A stretch of 64,000 nucleotides of DNA from Staphylococcus argensis (GTDB lineage Bacteria; Bacillota; Bacilli; Staphylococcales; Staphylococcaceae), in NCBI RefSeq assembly GCF_002902305.1, contig NZ_PPPX01000001.1:1166150-1230149 (forward strand). The letters run 5' to 3'. The notes beneath the pieces were generated by a model that was given only the letters and a program-made list of their open reading frames with translations, made no database searches and was not told the DNA's origin. Below, in pieces: positions 1-10,555 of this stretch; within the stretch, counting starts at the first letter, position 1; every line of letters starts with the position of its first letter. The position numbers and the translations under genes are program-made.

Positions 1-179
1 TATTTACTAATAGGACTATACCGAACACCCTTTTCAATACAAAGTATTGTAGTGTTGATTCATGCCAAACAATAATAACCACATATTCAATACTATATTA
101 GTATAATCGCCCTAAAATACATATAACTCCAAGAAGAATGCTTTATGTCTTAGATAAATTCTAAATCATATACGAGTTC

Positions 180-316
180 TCAATACAAGTATTGTGGCGG
201 TGACTCCTGAGAGATTAAGGGCACAACGAAAATCCATTCTTTGAGCTCTTTGAGCGAAAAGAATTAGTTGAGTGTGACCCTCTAGGAAAGCACCGCCAAA
301 CAATACGCAGTATTGA
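180..316. repeat. Structured intergenic repeat, copy 1 (putative RNA element)
   Basis: A 55-base core at 222-276 matches the core at 53434-53488 at 54 of 55 positions. Outside the core the two copies differ, yet each folds on itself. Here TCAATAC (180-186) pairs with GTATTGA (310-316), GTATTGT (189-195) with ACAATAC (300-306), and GGCGGTG (196-202) with CACCGCC (291-297); AGGG-CACA (218-225) pairs with TGTG-A-CCCT (273-281). The element lies just after the tyrS stop codon, as copy 2 lies after the tal stop codon, in the same orientation. No U-tract follows on either strand, so it is not a plain terminator. Bases 1-179 are AT-rich and hold nothing else that I recognise, apart from a further CAATAC/GTATTG dyad near 37-50. 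Confidence 0.7.
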
Positions 317-338
317 AAATTATGTCATGTTATAAACT

Positions 339-1613
<1,275 letters not shown>

Positions 1614-1694
1614 CTAGTTTTATAAAGTTAACCTAAATGTTATACAAAAAGTGCTATAGCTCAAACCTTGCATACGCCTTATCCCTTTTAAAGA

Positions 1695-1921
1695 CATAAA
1701 AAATACCCCTACGATCACGTAAGGGCGCATATTGCACGGTACCACCATACTTAACTTTCAGTCAGCTTTATTAATGATACGTTCATTAATGAAACGTTGG
1801 ATTATAACTTCACAATGAGGTGTATTCGTCAAAGCCATTATACTAGTTTGCATCACCCACTAGCTTTCTGAAATAATAGACTTTCACTACTTGTCCTCTA
1901 ATCCAAAGAGATATCGAATTG
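1695..1921 (-). ncRNA. T-box leader of tyrS
   Basis: On the minus strand the leader carries the T-box sequence TGGTGGTACCGTGC (about 1734-1747). It is followed by a terminator hairpin in which CCCTTACG pairs with CGTAGGGG (about 1705-1725), then a U-tract (1698-1703). Upstream are the AGAGGACAAGTAGTGAAAG stem I start and a GGGTGATGCAAACTAG segment typical of the family. Uncharged tRNA-Tyr should stabilise the antiterminator. I did not fix the specifier codon with certainty; a TAT lies in the expected region. Confidence 0.92.
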
Positions 1922-1927
1922 CTTTAT

Positions 1928-1956
1928 ATTATAAGTAACAGTGCTTTAAAAGTCAA
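1928..1956 (-). promoter_or_regulatory. Sigma-A promoter of tyrS
   Basis: On the minus strand TTGACT (1951-1956) and TATAAT (1928-1933) are separated by exactly 17 bases. Transcription would start near 1921, at the 5' end of the T-box leader. Confidence 0.85.
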
Positions 1957-2004
1957 TGACTCCAAATATGTTATACTTATCTTAAATAAATTGGGAGGTG
2001 CGCT

Positions 2005-2913
2005 ATGCTCGGTAACGACAAGAATAAGGCAGAACAGCATTCGCATACTAAGCTTGCTCGATTTGATTTCTACTACGATCGTATTAAACAAGGGCTCACA
2101 TTACTCGTTCTAGTGGCGACAGGAGTCATCTGTTTAAGCTTTATCGTCACACTATTGTACTTTCACCACTTAACGCAAGCTCAAAGCAAGATTTCTGATC
2201 ATCAATTGCGTGCCGAGTTACTCCACTTTCCTGGTGACGACGGGCTCAACCGAGATGTTTCAGATGTGACGAGCGAATATGATGATTCACTCAATAGTCT
2301 TGTCGTAGGGCCACGCGCAGTTAATAAACATGTGGTAGATGCCCTACTCGCATCAGAGGATACATCTTTCTATCGTCATAGAGGTGTGTTGCCCAAAGCC
2401 TTATTCCGAGCAATGTTTCAAGATATCTTTAATGCCCCTGTTTCGTCGGGTGGTAGTACGATTACTCAACAGTTAGTTAAAAACCAAGTCCTATCAAATG
2501 AAAAGACCTACAGTCGTAAAGCAAACGAAATTGTCTTAGCGATGCGCACCGAGCATGTATTGAGTAAAAAAGAAATTCTCTACACTTACCTAAATATCGT
2601 ACCATTCGGTAGAGATTTTAAAGGAAATAATATTAGTGGTATTGCCCCTGCGTCCTATAGTTTATTTGGAAAGTCGCCTAATGAGCTCAATGTAGCTGAA
2701 TCTGCTTATCTTATCGGCTTACTACAAAGTCCATACACTTATACACCTTATCATGAAGATGGCACGCTTAAGACGAAAGCGCGTTTACAAGTGGGTATTG
2801 ATCGTCAGCATTATGTACTACGACGCATGCGTGTTGAAAATAAAATTAGTGAAGAAGAATATAAACAAGCTAAGCAATATGATATTGCCCAGCATCTACA
2901 AACCGCTAAGTAA
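2005..2913 (+). CDS. sgtA: Monofunctional peptidoglycan glycosyltransferase (SgtA/Mgt type)
   Basis: Family GT51 transglycosylase that polymerises lipid II into glycan strands at the outer face of the membrane. The 302-residue protein has an N-terminal cytoplasmic tail, one membrane anchor at about residues 31-54, and then only the glycosyltransferase domain. Catalytic Glu118 sits in SEDTSFYRHRGV; the second signature GGSTITQQLVKN is at 149-160, followed by RKANEIVLAM. No transpeptidase domain is present, which separates it from class A PBPs. GGGAGG precedes the ATG. The family assignment is secure. The symbol sgtA rests on my memory that S. aureus has a monofunctional transglycosylase near tyrS; sgtB/mgt is the alternative paralogue. 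Confidence 0.88.
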   Translation: MLGNDKNKAEQHSHTKLARFDFYYDRIKQGLTLLVLVATGVICLSFIVTLLYFHHLTQAQSKISDHQLRAELLHFPGDDGLNRDVSDVTSEYDDSLNSLVVGPRAVNKHVVDALLASEDTSFYRHRGVLPKALFRAMFQDIFNAPVSSGGSTITQQLVKNQVLSNEKTYSRKANEIVLAMRTEHVLSKKEILYTYLNIVPFGRDFKGNNISGIAPASYSLFGKSPNELNVAESAYLIGLLQSPYTYTPYHEDGTLKTKARLQVGIDRQHYVLRRMRVENKISEEEYKQAKQYDIAQHLQTAK

Positions 2914-2930
2914 AGCGTGCTTACATTTGA

Positions 2931-2964
2931 AAAGACCTCACTCCGTCATGGAAGTGAGGTCTTT
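2931..2964. terminator. Bidirectional terminator between sgtA and fhs
   Basis: A 12-bp perfect stem AAAGACCTCACT/AGTGAGGTCTTT with a 10-base loop. It lies between two convergent genes and has A and T flanks, so it can end both transcripts. Confidence 0.88.
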
Positions 2965-3013
2965 ATTAGGATAACAACAATTCAATTAAATGACTTTCAC
3001 TCTAAGTGCGTGA

Positions 3014-4681
3014 TTAGAATAAGCCAACTGCGTGACCGTCATCTGTCACGTCCATGTTTAATGCAGCTGGTTTCTTAGGTAAACCTGGCATTGTCATGAT
3101 AGCACCTGTAAGTGCTACGATGAATCCTGCACCTGTCTTCGCTTCTAATTCACGGATAGTGATTTCGAAGTCTTCAGGCGCACCAAGTTGTGATGCATCG
3201 TCTGAGAATGAGTATTGTGTCTTAGCCATACAAACTGGGTAGTTGTCCCAACCATTCTCTTTGAAGCGTTGTAATTGTTTTTTCGCTTTGCTACTAAATG
3301 ATACAGATTTACCACCGTAAATTTCAGTAACAATTTTTTCGATTTTTTCTTCGATTGATAAGTCTAAGTCGTAAAGACGTTTGAATTCTTGTGGTTGGTC
3401 GATGACTTCTAATACTTGGTTAGCTAAGTCAATACCACCTTGACCACCTTTTTCCCAAACTTCAGTTAAAGCAAGGCGTACACCATGTTCTTTCGCCCAC
3501 TCTTTAACGAATTCAGTTTCAGCATCAGTATCGTGAACGAATGCATTTAATGCAATAACTGGTTCTAAACCGTATTTACGAACGTTGTCAACGTGACGTT
3601 CTAAGTTAACGATACCTTTCTTAACTGCTTCTACGTTCTCTTCTTTCAAGTCGTCTTTAGCTACGCCACCATGCATTTTAAGCGCACGGATTGTCGCAAC
3701 AACGACGACTGCTGAAGGTTCGAAGTCAGCCGCACGTGATTTGATATCGATAAATTTCTCAGCACCTAAGTCAGAACCGAATCCTGCTTCAGTAACAACA
3801 ATGTCAGCAAGTTCGCGAGCTGTTTGAGTTGCAAGAACTGAGTTACAACCGTGTGCGATGTTTGCGAATGGTCCACCGTGAACAAGTGCTGGTGTACCTT
3901 CGATAGATTGAACTAAGTTAGGTTTGATCGCATCTTTCATGATCATTGCTAAAGCACCTTGAACTTCAAGGTCTGCAACTGTTACTGGTTTACGGTCTCT
4001 TGTATAACCGATAGTGATGCGTGCAAATCTTTCTTTCAAGTCTTTAATGTCTGTAGCAAGACATAAGATAGCCATGATTTCAGATGCCACTGTGATGTTG
4101 AAGCCATCTTCACGTGGTACACCTTTAGTTGGGCCACCAAGACCTACTACGACGCTACGTAATGCACGGTCGTTCATGTCTAATACACGTTTCCATTCGA
4201 TACGACGTTGGTCGATACCAAGTGCATTACCTTGATGTATATGGTTATCAATAAATGCAGAAAGCGCATTGTTTGCTGTAGTGATTGCGTGGAAGTCACC
4301 GTTGAAGTGTAAGTTGATGTCTTCCATTGGGAGTACTTGTGCGTAACCGCCGCCAGTAGCTCCACCTTTAATACCGAAAGTTGGTCCTAATGCAGGTTCA
4401 CGAAGCGCTACCATAACATTTTTCTTCAATGCGTGGAATGCGTCTGAAAGACCTACAGTTACTGTAGATTTACCTTCCCCTGCTGGTGTTGGACTCATCG
4501 CAGTAACTAATACAACCTTACCTTTTTTGTCATTGCCTTTGATTTGGTTAATATCAATCTTCGCTTTGTAATGACCATATGGTTCTAGCGCGCTTTCAGG
4601 AATACCTGCAGCTTTCGCTATTTCATTAATTGGTTGAAGTGTCGATTGATTCGCAATATCTAAATCAGATAATTGTGCCAA
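3014..4681 (-). CDS. fhs: Formate-tetrahydrofolate ligase
   Basis: Joins formate to tetrahydrofolate using ATP to give 10-formyl-THF for purine synthesis and initiator tRNA formylation. The 555-residue product has the family length. The P-loop [10 protein letters not shown] is at about residues 64-73, and the tract [23 protein letters not shown] (here with [11 protein letters not shown]) follows. The start codon is TTG at 4679-4681: the conserved N-terminus LSDLDIA begins three residues later, and a purine-rich AAAAAAGGGG tract lies upstream at ribosome-binding distance. No in-frame ATG exists nearby. It is a single-gene unit. Two cre-like sites lie upstream. Confidence 0.96.
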   Translation of the reverse strand: MAQLSDLDIANQSTLQPINEIAKAAGIPESALEPYGHYKAKIDINQIKGNDKKGKVVLVTAMSPTPAGEGKSTVTVGLSDAFHALKKNVMVALREPALGPTFGIKGGATGGGYAQVLPMEDINLHFNGDFHAITTANNALSAFIDNHIHQGNALGIDQRRIEWKRVLDMNDRALRSVVVGLGGPTKGVPREDGFNITVASEIMAILCLATDIKDLKERFARITIGYTRDRKPVTVADLEVQGALAMIMKDAIKPNLVQSIEGTPALVHGGPFANIAHGCNSVLATQTARELADIVVTEAGFGSDLGAEKFIDIKSRAADFEPSAVVVVATIRALKMHGGVAKDDLKEENVEAVKKGIVNLERHVDNVRKYGLEPVIALNAFVHDTDAETEFVKEWAKEHGVRLALTEVWEKGGQGGIDLANQVLEVIDQPQEFKRLYDLDLSIEEKIEKIVTEIYGGKSVSFSSKAKKQLQRFKENGWDNYPVCMAKTQYSFSDDASQLGAPEDFEITIRELEAKTGAGFIVALTGAIMTMPGLPKKPAALNMDVTDDGHAVGLF

Positions 4682-4743
4682 CTTTATTCGCCCCTTTTTT
4701 AATTATTAAAATAAAAAATGAAACATGTAATTGAATAAAACTG

Positions 4744-4759
4744 TGTTACAACGTTTACA
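4744..4759. promoter_or_regulatory. cre-like palindrome upstream of fhs (near site)
   Basis: Read on the minus strand it is TGTAAACGTTGTAACA. It matches the catabolite-response consensus TGNAANCGNTNNCA at all fixed positions but one, and is nearly self-complementary. It lies about 63 bases before the fhs start. Its function is inferred. Confidence 0.45.
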
Positions 4760-4801
4760 TATTTATATTAACTGACTTTCTACGCCTTGTCGATTATTTT
4801 A

Positions 4802-4815
4802 AGATAACGCTTTCA
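4802..4815. promoter_or_regulatory. cre-like site upstream of fhs (far site)
   Basis: On the minus strand TGAAAGCGTTATCT matches TGNAANCGNTNNCA except for the last base. With the nearer site this gives two weak CcpA candidates before fhs. Confidence 0.4.
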
Positions 4816-5060
4816 CGTAATTCATGTATTCTTATATGATATGTGCCGAAATCGACGCATTTTGTAGTATTGCACGTAAGGATTGAAATAGTCCTTTGTT
4901 AGTGATGATTGCCCTATCGCATTTTAAAAATGTTCTTTTCAAATTCAGAAACAAAAATAAATGTATGGATGCTCAGTTGGTTCATTCTCTTTTTAAAATA
5001 GGTTTTAACTCTTACGTATTTACTAGTACAAGGTAATCTGTTCCCTTTTTACCGATAGAA
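4816..5060. other. Gene-free spacer between acsA terminator and fhs
   Basis: About 245 AT-rich bases. I see no ribosome binding site with a plausible ORF. One short stem (AAGGA/TCCTT at about 4878-4897) is the only structure, and too weak to call. Confidence 0.4.
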
Positions 5061-5061
5061 G

Positions 5062-5100
5062 TAAAAAAGGCCCGAAAAAGCACTACACTTTTCCGAACCT
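5062..5100 (-). terminator. Terminator of acsA
   Basis: On the minus strand AGGTTCGGAAAAG and CTTTTTCGGGCCT form a stem around TGTAGTG, followed by a U-tract (5063-5068). It lies about 130 bases after the acsA stop. The sequence 5101-5232 holds nothing else I recognise. Confidence 0.85.
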
Positions 5101-5232
5101 TAATCATTTCTATTTCATTTAGCAATCAACGTGGATGGGGGTCGACATTGATTACATTCTTCATAGAATCAAACATTATTGGATAACTGTCCATTATTGA
5201 TTAACAGTAAGAGAAATTATAGTTAGACAACG

Positions 5233-6942
5233 TTAATCTTCCATCGTACTCAAGTCGCCTTCTGGTAAATCGAGTTCCCAAGCTTTAAGTACGCGACGCA
5301 TAATTTTACCTGAACGAGTCTTAGGAAGTTTATCTTTAAACTCAATTTCACGCGGTGCTGCATGTGCTGCTAAACCTTTTTTAACAAACTGACGGATATC
5401 TTCTTTCAACTCATCTGATGGTTCATATCCTTCTTTCAACGCAACAAAGGCTTTAATAATTTCACCTCTGACACGATCGGGCTTACCAATGACACCCGCT
5501 TCAGCAACCGCTTCATGCTCTACTAACTTAGACTCTACTTCGAAAGGTCCTACACGTTCACCTGCTGTCATAATGACATCATCGACGCGACCTTGGAACC
5601 AGAAGTAGCCATCTTCATCTTTATACGCTGAGTCACCAGAGACGTACCAATCACCGATGAAGTAAGAATCGTATTTCTCAGGGTTCTTCCAAATTGCTAC
5701 CATCATTGATGGCCAACCCTTTTTAATAGCTAAATTACCCATGCGATTCGCTGGCAATTCGTTTCCTTGATCATCGACGATAGCAGCCTCAATACCTGGG
5801 AGTGGTTTGCCCATAGAACCGAGTTTCATATCCATTGTCGGATAGTTAACGATCATGTGACCACCTGTTTCAGTCATCCACCACGTATCAAGCACTCGTA
5901 GACCATAAACGTCTTTCGCCCACTTGATTACCTCAGGATTGAGTGGTTCGCCTACTGAGAGTATAGATCTGAGTGAAGATAAATCATAGTTCTTAATCAC
6001 ATCATCACCCGCACTCATCAACATGCGTAAAGCAGTTGGCGCTGTGTACCAAATCGTCACTTTGAAGTCTTCAATCATTTGATACCAAGCTTCAGGTGAG
6101 AAACGACCGCCTGCGATACAGTTCGTCGCTCCATTCAACCATGGACTAAATACACCGTAAGACGTGCCTGTTACCCAACCTGGATCGGCTGTACACCAAT
6201 AAACATCATCCTCTTGAATATCGAGCACGTATTTACCAGAGATGTAATGCACCATCATAGCACGTTGTTCATGAAGGACACCTTTAGGTTGACCTGTAGA
6301 ACCAGATGTATAGTGTAGGATAAGCCCATCATCTAAATTGAGCCATTCCATATCGAAATCTGTACTTGCTTCTTTCATTTCACTGTTGAAATCAATATAG
6401 TCTGCATCCACTTCTTCATCGACAACGACGACTGTTTCTAGATGAGGTAATTGATCCACTGGTATACGTGGGAGTAAAGCGTTTGTCGTGATAATGACCT
6501 TCGCCTCGCTATTCTCCAAGCGATCTGTCACTGCTTTCTCCATAAAAGCTTCAAATAACGGACCAACGATTGCACCTAACTTAAGAATTCCCATAAAGGC
6601 GAAGTAAAGTTCCGGTGTACGCGGCATGAAGATAAATACACGGTCTCCTTTGTTAACATTGGCTTTATCTTTTAGAACATTAGCTGCTTGGTTAGAATAA
6701 TCTTTCATTTCTTTGAAAGTATAACTTTCAGTGCGTTGTTCATCTTGATAATGTAGTGCGACTTTGTCTCCGCGACCTTGATCGACATGCTTATCGATAC
6801 ATTCGTAAGCCATGTTTACTTTACCTGTCTCTGACCAAGTGAAAGCTTTCTCTACTTCTGACCAATCAAAGTTACGATATGTTTCTGCATAATCTTGAAG
6901 ATTGAAATTCCCATTGTCCCCTTTATAAATTTCAACTTTCAT
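5233..6942 (-). CDS. acsA: Acetyl-CoA synthetase (AMP-forming)
   Basis: Activates acetate to acetyl-CoA through an acetyl-adenylate, so the cell can use acetate once sugar is gone. The 569 residues match the Bacillus-type AcsA. The AMP-binding signature YTSGSTGQPKG lies near residue 211, the WWMTETGGHM motif follows, and the C-terminal TRSGKIMRR holds the catalytic lysine (about 549) that AcuA acetylates in Bacillus. A ribosome binding site GGGGGA precedes the ATG. It is divergent from acuA-acuC, which encode the predicted acetylase and deacetylase of this enzyme. The promoter carries a consensus cre, so glucose should repress it through CcpA. Confidence 0.96.
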   Translation of the reverse strand: MKVEIYKGDNGNFNLQDYAETYRNFDWSEVEKAFTWSETGKVNMAYECIDKHVDQGRGDKVALHYQDEQRTESYTFKEMKDYSNQAANVLKDKANVNKGDRVFIFMPRTPELYFAFMGILKLGAIVGPLFEAFMEKAVTDRLENSEAKVIITTNALLPRIPVDQLPHLETVVVVDEEVDADYIDFNSEMKEASTDFDMEWLNLDDGLILHYTSGSTGQPKGVLHEQRAMMVHYISGKYVLDIQEDDVYWCTADPGWVTGTSYGVFSPWLNGATNCIAGGRFSPEAWYQMIEDFKVTIWYTAPTALRMLMSAGDDVIKNYDLSSLRSILSVGEPLNPEVIKWAKDVYGLRVLDTWWMTETGGHMIVNYPTMDMKLGSMGKPLPGIEAAIVDDQGNELPANRMGNLAIKKGWPSMMVAIWKNPEKYDSYFIGDWYVSGDSAYKDEDGYFWFQGRVDDVIMTAGERVGPFEVESKLVEHEAVAEAGVIGKPDRVRGEIIKAFVALKEGYEPSDELKEDIRQFVKKGLAAHAAPREIEFKDKLPKTRSGKIMRRVLKAWELDLPEGDLSTMED

Positions 6943-6962
6943 AGAAAATCCCCCTTATTAGT

Positions 6963-6976
6963 TGTAACCGCTTACA
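6963..6976. promoter_or_regulatory. Catabolite-response element (cre) of acsA
   Basis: TGTAACCGCTTACA matches TGNAANCGNTNNCA at every fixed position. It sits just downstream of the acsA -10 box, where bound CcpA would block initiation or early elongation. The ccpA gene itself is about 2.2 kb away. Confidence 0.85.
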
Positions 6977-6982
6977 ATTTGT

Positions 6983-7010
6983 ATTATAAACAATTATCAA
7001 CAATTTTCAA
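6983..7010 (-). promoter_or_regulatory. Sigma-A promoter of acsA
   Basis: On the minus strand TTGAAA (7005-7010), a 16-base spacer and TATAAT (6983-6988). On the plus strand TTCCAA (7028-7033), 17 bases and TATAAT (7051-7056) could serve acuA, so the two promoters are back to back. Confidence 0.7.
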
Positions 7011-7136
7011 AATAATTCGATAAATAATTCCAAATTAATTCTCTTTTATGTATAATTCAGTTTAAGGATGATTCTTTGGGAAGTAGTAACTAGACTGCAT
7101 TGTGAACGATTAGTGAATGCAAAGGAAGTGCTTATA

Positions 7137-7769
7137 ATGATTCATGTGAAAACTTTTCAAAAAAGAGAATTACAGACGGAAGAAGGACGATTCGTCATTG
7201 AAGGACCTCTATCACGTCAAAAATTAGAACAATTGACGTTTGATCAAGGTCTGTACGCATTCCGCCCACCGAAAGAACAATTTAAAGCGCTCAAAGAGAT
7301 AAGTGAATTGAGTGAAGGACGTATTTATGTCATACGACAGCATCAACACATCATCGGCTATGTCACCTATCATCATCCAGATCCACTTGAGAGATGGTCA
7401 GATGGCCAGCTTGAATATTTAATCGAATTAGGTGCTGTAGAGTTAAGCGCCGCCTATCGTCATCTTCATTTAGGAAGCCAGTTGATTCAACTCAGCCTTG
7501 ATAGTGATGAATTTGAAGACTACATCGTCATTACGACTGAATACTATTGGCATTGGGATTTGAAACAGAGTGGTTTAGACGTCTTTGAATATAAAAGGTT
7601 GATGCAGCGATTGATGGGTCACGGCGGATTAGAAATCTTTGCGACAGACGATCCTGAAATCACGAGTCATCCAGCAAATTGTTTAATGGCACGCATCGGC
7701 GCACGTATTAGTTTAGAACAGCAACAAGCGTTTGATGATTTACGCTTTCAAAATCGCTTTTTCTTTTAA
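7137..7769 (+). CDS. acuA: Acetyltransferase acting on acetyl-CoA synthetase
   Basis: GNAT-family enzyme. In Bacillus AcuA acetylates the catalytic lysine of AcsA and shuts it off. The start I choose is the ATG at 7137, with GGAAG upstream; this gives 210 residues, the length I recall for AcuA, and removes a poorly conserved extension. The acetyl-CoA binding region is around IELGAVELSAAYRHLHLGS (about residues 98-116), a GNAT motif A variant. It is followed 65-70 bases later by acuC and lies divergent from acsA, the same arrangement as in Bacillus. No acuB is present. Confidence 0.9.
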   Translation: MIHVKTFQKRELQTEEGRFVIEGPLSRQKLEQLTFDQGLYAFRPPKEQFKALKEISELSEGRIYVIRQHQHIIGYVTYHHPDPLERWSDGQLEYLIELGAVELSAAYRHLHLGSQLIQLSLDSDEFEDYIVITTEYYWHWDLKQSGLDVFEYKRLMQRLMGHGGLEIFATDDPEITSHPANCLMARIGARISLEQQQAFDDLRFQNRFFF

Positions 7770-7840
7770 TATATTTGTAAGCGATAATGATTTTTCTCGA
7801 AAAACAAGGGGTTGTCGATTTTTAAAAAAGGGAGATGGGA

Positions 7841-8992
7841 ATGATGGGAGATATCAAAACAGGGTATGTTTACTCAAATGAGCTTCTTAAATACCGCTTT
7901 GGGGACGAACATCCTTTTAACCAAATGCGGCTGAAACTTACTACTGAATTACTGGAAGAGATGGGTTCACTAGACCAGCATCACATCATCACGCCTGAAA
8001 TTGCGTCTGAAGAAACGTTAGCACTCGTTCATACTTACGACTACATCGAAGCGATTCAACATGCATCTCGAGGCATATTAAGTGATATCGAAGCGCGTAA
8101 ATATGGCCTGGACGAAGAGACCAGTCCGTTCAAGAACATGCATCAACATAGCGCACGTATTGTGGGAGGTGCATTGAAACTCGCAGATGCGATCATGACG
8201 GGCAAAGTTGATAACGGATGTCATCTCGGTGGCGGTTTACATCATAGCTTACCTGGTAAAGCCAATGGTTTCTGTGTTTACAACGACGTGGCAGTCACAG
8301 CAGCTTATTTAAGTGAGAAATATGATGCACGCGTACTCTGTATTGATACAGATGCACATCATGGAGACGGCACGCAATGGTCGTTCTATACGAATCCAAA
8401 TGTGTTAAATTATTCTATTCATGAAACAGGCAAATTTCTGTTTCCAGGGACGGGTCATTATACAGAGCGAGGTAAAGAGCATGGTTATGGGCATTCCGTC
8501 AATCTTCCACTTGAACCCTTTACTGAAGACGATTCTTTCCTGGAATGTTTTAAAACGTCTATCAGCGCTGTGATTGAAGCCTTTCGACCTGATATAATCT
8601 TGAGTGTTCATGGTGTGGATTTGCATTACTTAGACCCACTGACACATATGAGTTGCACACTTCAAAGCTTGTATCAAATTCCTTATATTATTCAACAGCT
8701 TGCTGAACGATACACTGATGGTAAAGTGCTCATGTTTGGTGGCGGTGGCTATAATATATGGGATGTGGTACCACGTGCATGGGCACATGTGTATCTTGCG
8801 CTTCAAGGGCAACCGATTCAGAGTGGTCCCCTTCCTGGTGCCTGGATTAATAAATGGCAACCTTATAGCTCAGAACCGCTTCCACCTACTTGGACAGATG
8901 AGTGTAAAAACTATCAGAGTGTACCGAGAGCGAAAGAAATCAGCAAGAAGAATTGGGAACGAACACAACAAATTTGCAGCTGGTTTGAGTAA
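7841..8992 (+). CDS. acuC: Histone-deacetylase-like protein deacetylase
   Basis: Zinc-dependent class I HDAC-fold amidohydrolase. It should remove the acetyl group that AcuA places on AcsA, restoring activity. Visible family motifs are GGGLHHSLPG, the zinc-binding DTDAHHGDGTQ and the late GGGGYN loop. GGGAG at 7830-7834 fits an ATG at 7841 or 7844; the ATG at 7835 directly abuts it and is unlikely. About 383 residues from 7841. The downstream 100 bases end in a strong hairpin. Confidence 0.92.
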   Translation: MMGDIKTGYVYSNELLKYRFGDEHPFNQMRLKLTTELLEEMGSLDQHHIITPEIASEETLALVHTYDYIEAIQHASRGILSDIEARKYGLDEETSPFKNMHQHSARIVGGALKLADAIMTGKVDNGCHLGGGLHHSLPGKANGFCVYNDVAVTAAYLSEKYDARVLCIDTDAHHGDGTQWSFYTNPNVLNYSIHETGKFLFPGTGHYTERGKEHGYGHSVNLPLEPFTEDDSFLECFKTSISAVIEAFRPDIILSVHGVDLHYLDPLTHMSCTLQSLYQIPYIIQQLAERYTDGKVLMFGGGGYNIWDVVPRAWAHVYLALQGQPIQSGPLPGAWINKWQPYSSEPLPPTWTDECKNYQSVPRAKEISKKNWERTQQICSWFE

Positions 8993-9101
8993 GTGGCTGA
9001 GATGATGGGTTCGCACAAAAATGATGAACTGTCGTTGCTAAGGTGTGGTCTAGTTCGCCCCTTTCTCTAGCATGACAACTCCCTTCCTTTTACTACATAA
9101 A

Positions 9102-9153
9102 AAGACATTGTGAAGTCGCTCACTCATAGAGCAGTGATACCTCACAATGTCTT
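9102..9153. terminator. Bidirectional terminator acuC/ccpA
   Basis: A 12-bp perfect stem AAGACATTGTGA/TCACAATGTCTT with a 28-base internal segment, lying between the convergent acuC and ccpA genes. Confidence 0.85.
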
Positions 9154-9163
9154 CTTTATACTA

Positions 9164-10153
9164 CTATTTCGTTGTACCGCGATACTCAATGCGATGAGGC
9201 AAGATTACGTTTGGATCCTCGATTTCTTCCTCTTTCATATACTTCGTCAATAAACGCATACCTACTGCCCCAATATCATAGAGCGGTTGAATCACGCTAG
9301 AAAGTTGAGGACGTACCATTTCAACTAAACGTGTATTATTGAAACTAATCACTTGTAATTCTTCTGGTACCTTCACACCATTATCTTGTGCACTGTGAAC
9401 GATACCGATTGCTTGTTCATCACTGATAGATAATAAGGCATCGACTTGTGTTAAATCGAGCTGTTGATAAGCGCGTAAACCATCTTTATATGTTTCGTCT
9501 CCATTGTAGATCATCTTATCGTCGAGCTGTAAATCGTGTTGAGATAATACATGCTTTAAGCCTGTGAGTACATCTTCTTGCGCTTTCTTAGAATAATCTC
9601 CTCCAACAAACGCGAATGATTGTGCACATGACTCAATAAGATGCTGTGTAATTTCTTCTGCTGCACTTTGGAAATCAATGTTAACAGAGGCGATATTGTC
9701 ATCCTTACCGTTCGTTCCAGAAACGACTACTGGAATAGAAGCTTTGTTAATCAAGTCTTTCATTTCTTCAGAAATCGTACCACCTAAGAAGATGATGCCA
9801 TCGACTTGTTTACTTAGTAAGTTATTAAAGATTTCTTTTTCTTTCACCGGATCATTATCCGAATTTGAAATGATAGAGTGATATTGATACATTGTGGCAA
9901 TATCTTCTAAACCACGTGCGAGTTGAGAATAATAAACGTTAGAAATGTCAGGGATAATCACTCCGACAGTTGTCGTACGTTTACTCGCTAAACCTCGTGC
10001 AACTGCATTCGGACGATAATTTAATTTCTTGATAACCTCATTTACTTTATCACGTGTTTCGGGTTTCACGTTCTGATTTCCATTTACAACTCTTGAAACT
10101 GTGGCCATTGATACATGAGCTTCTCTCGCTACATCATATATCGTTACTGTCAT
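9164..10153 (-). CDS. ccpA: Catabolite control protein A
   Basis: LacI/GalR-family regulator that, with HPr-Ser46-P, binds cre sites and mediates carbon catabolite control. The start I choose is the ATG at 10151-10153, giving [15 protein letters not shown] with GAGGAGGT just upstream; 329 residues is the family length. The helix-turn-helix ([17 protein letters not shown]) opens the protein, the hinge [12 protein letters not shown] follows, and a periplasmic-binding-like effector domain fills the rest. Likely targets in this window are acsA, putA and pckA. In this genus and in Bacillus it is followed or preceded by aroA, as seen here. Confidence 0.96.
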   Translation of the reverse strand: MTVTIYDVAREAHVSMATVSRVVNGNQNVKPETRDKVNEVIKKLNYRPNAVARGLASKRTTTVGVIIPDISNVYYSQLARGLEDIATMYQYHSIISNSDNDPVKEKEIFNNLLSKQVDGIIFLGGTISEEMKDLINKASIPVVVSGTNGKDDNIASVNIDFQSAAEEITQHLIESCAQSFAFVGGDYSKKAQEDVLTGLKHVLSQHDLQLDDKMIYNGDETYKDGLRAYQQLDLTQVDALLSISDEQAIGIVHSAQDNGVKVPEELQVISFNNTRLVEMVRPQLSSVIQPLYDIGAVGMRLLTKYMKEEEIEDPNVILPHRIEYRGTTK

Positions 10154-10438
10154 AAGCGACCTCCTCGTAAGCGTTTCAACGTATGCCATATACGCTTTCA
10201 TAATTGTTTTCATAGTTTATCATAAATACCGTTTGAGTAAAATGATTCCGTCTCGTTTGTCACAATCATGTCAAACCCAGTAAATTAATAATTCCATATT
10301 AACGATATGACTTTCTTTTATTTTTACACATTAATTAAATTTTAAACCTATTAATTTTGACTAGTCGTGAAAAATAATCAAGTTATTGCAACGTTTGAAG
10401 TATCACTATTATTCTCAAGAATTATGACACACCAAGAC

Positions 10439-10486
10439 AATGCGAGGTTGCCAAAAGCTACATCTGCCTTTGACAACCTCGTCATT
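10439..10486 (-). terminator. Stem-loop after aroA
   Basis: CGAGGTTG (10443-10450) pairs with CAACCTCG (10474-10481), extended by AATG/CATT. It lies 70 bases after the aroA stop. The U-tract is poor on both strands, so it may be an inefficient terminator. The rest of 10154-10555 is AT-rich and shows nothing else I can support. Confidence 0.5.
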
Positions 10487-10555
10487 ACTATTCATTTTAC
10501 TATTACTCAACGATGTGGGGTAAAAATTACGCTATAGCTCACTATCCATCATCGA

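Noticed and set aside
2935..2965. CRISPR-like direct repeats or array
   Set aside because: All short dyads of this kind in the window are terminators; there is no regular spacing of direct repeats anywhere.
7068..7136. Upstream start of acuA
   Set aside because: The ATG at 7068 lies only 12 bases from the likely -10 box and has no ribosome binding site; the ATG at 7137 has GGAAG and gives 210 residues.
8405..8860. Antisense frames within acuC
   Set aside because: They have no start signals, and the sense frame is a complete HDAC-family protein.
10154..10213. Longer ccpA reading frame
   Set aside because: It would put residues before the helix-turn-helix that CcpA does not have, and it covers the GAGGAGGT site that serves the ATG at 10153.
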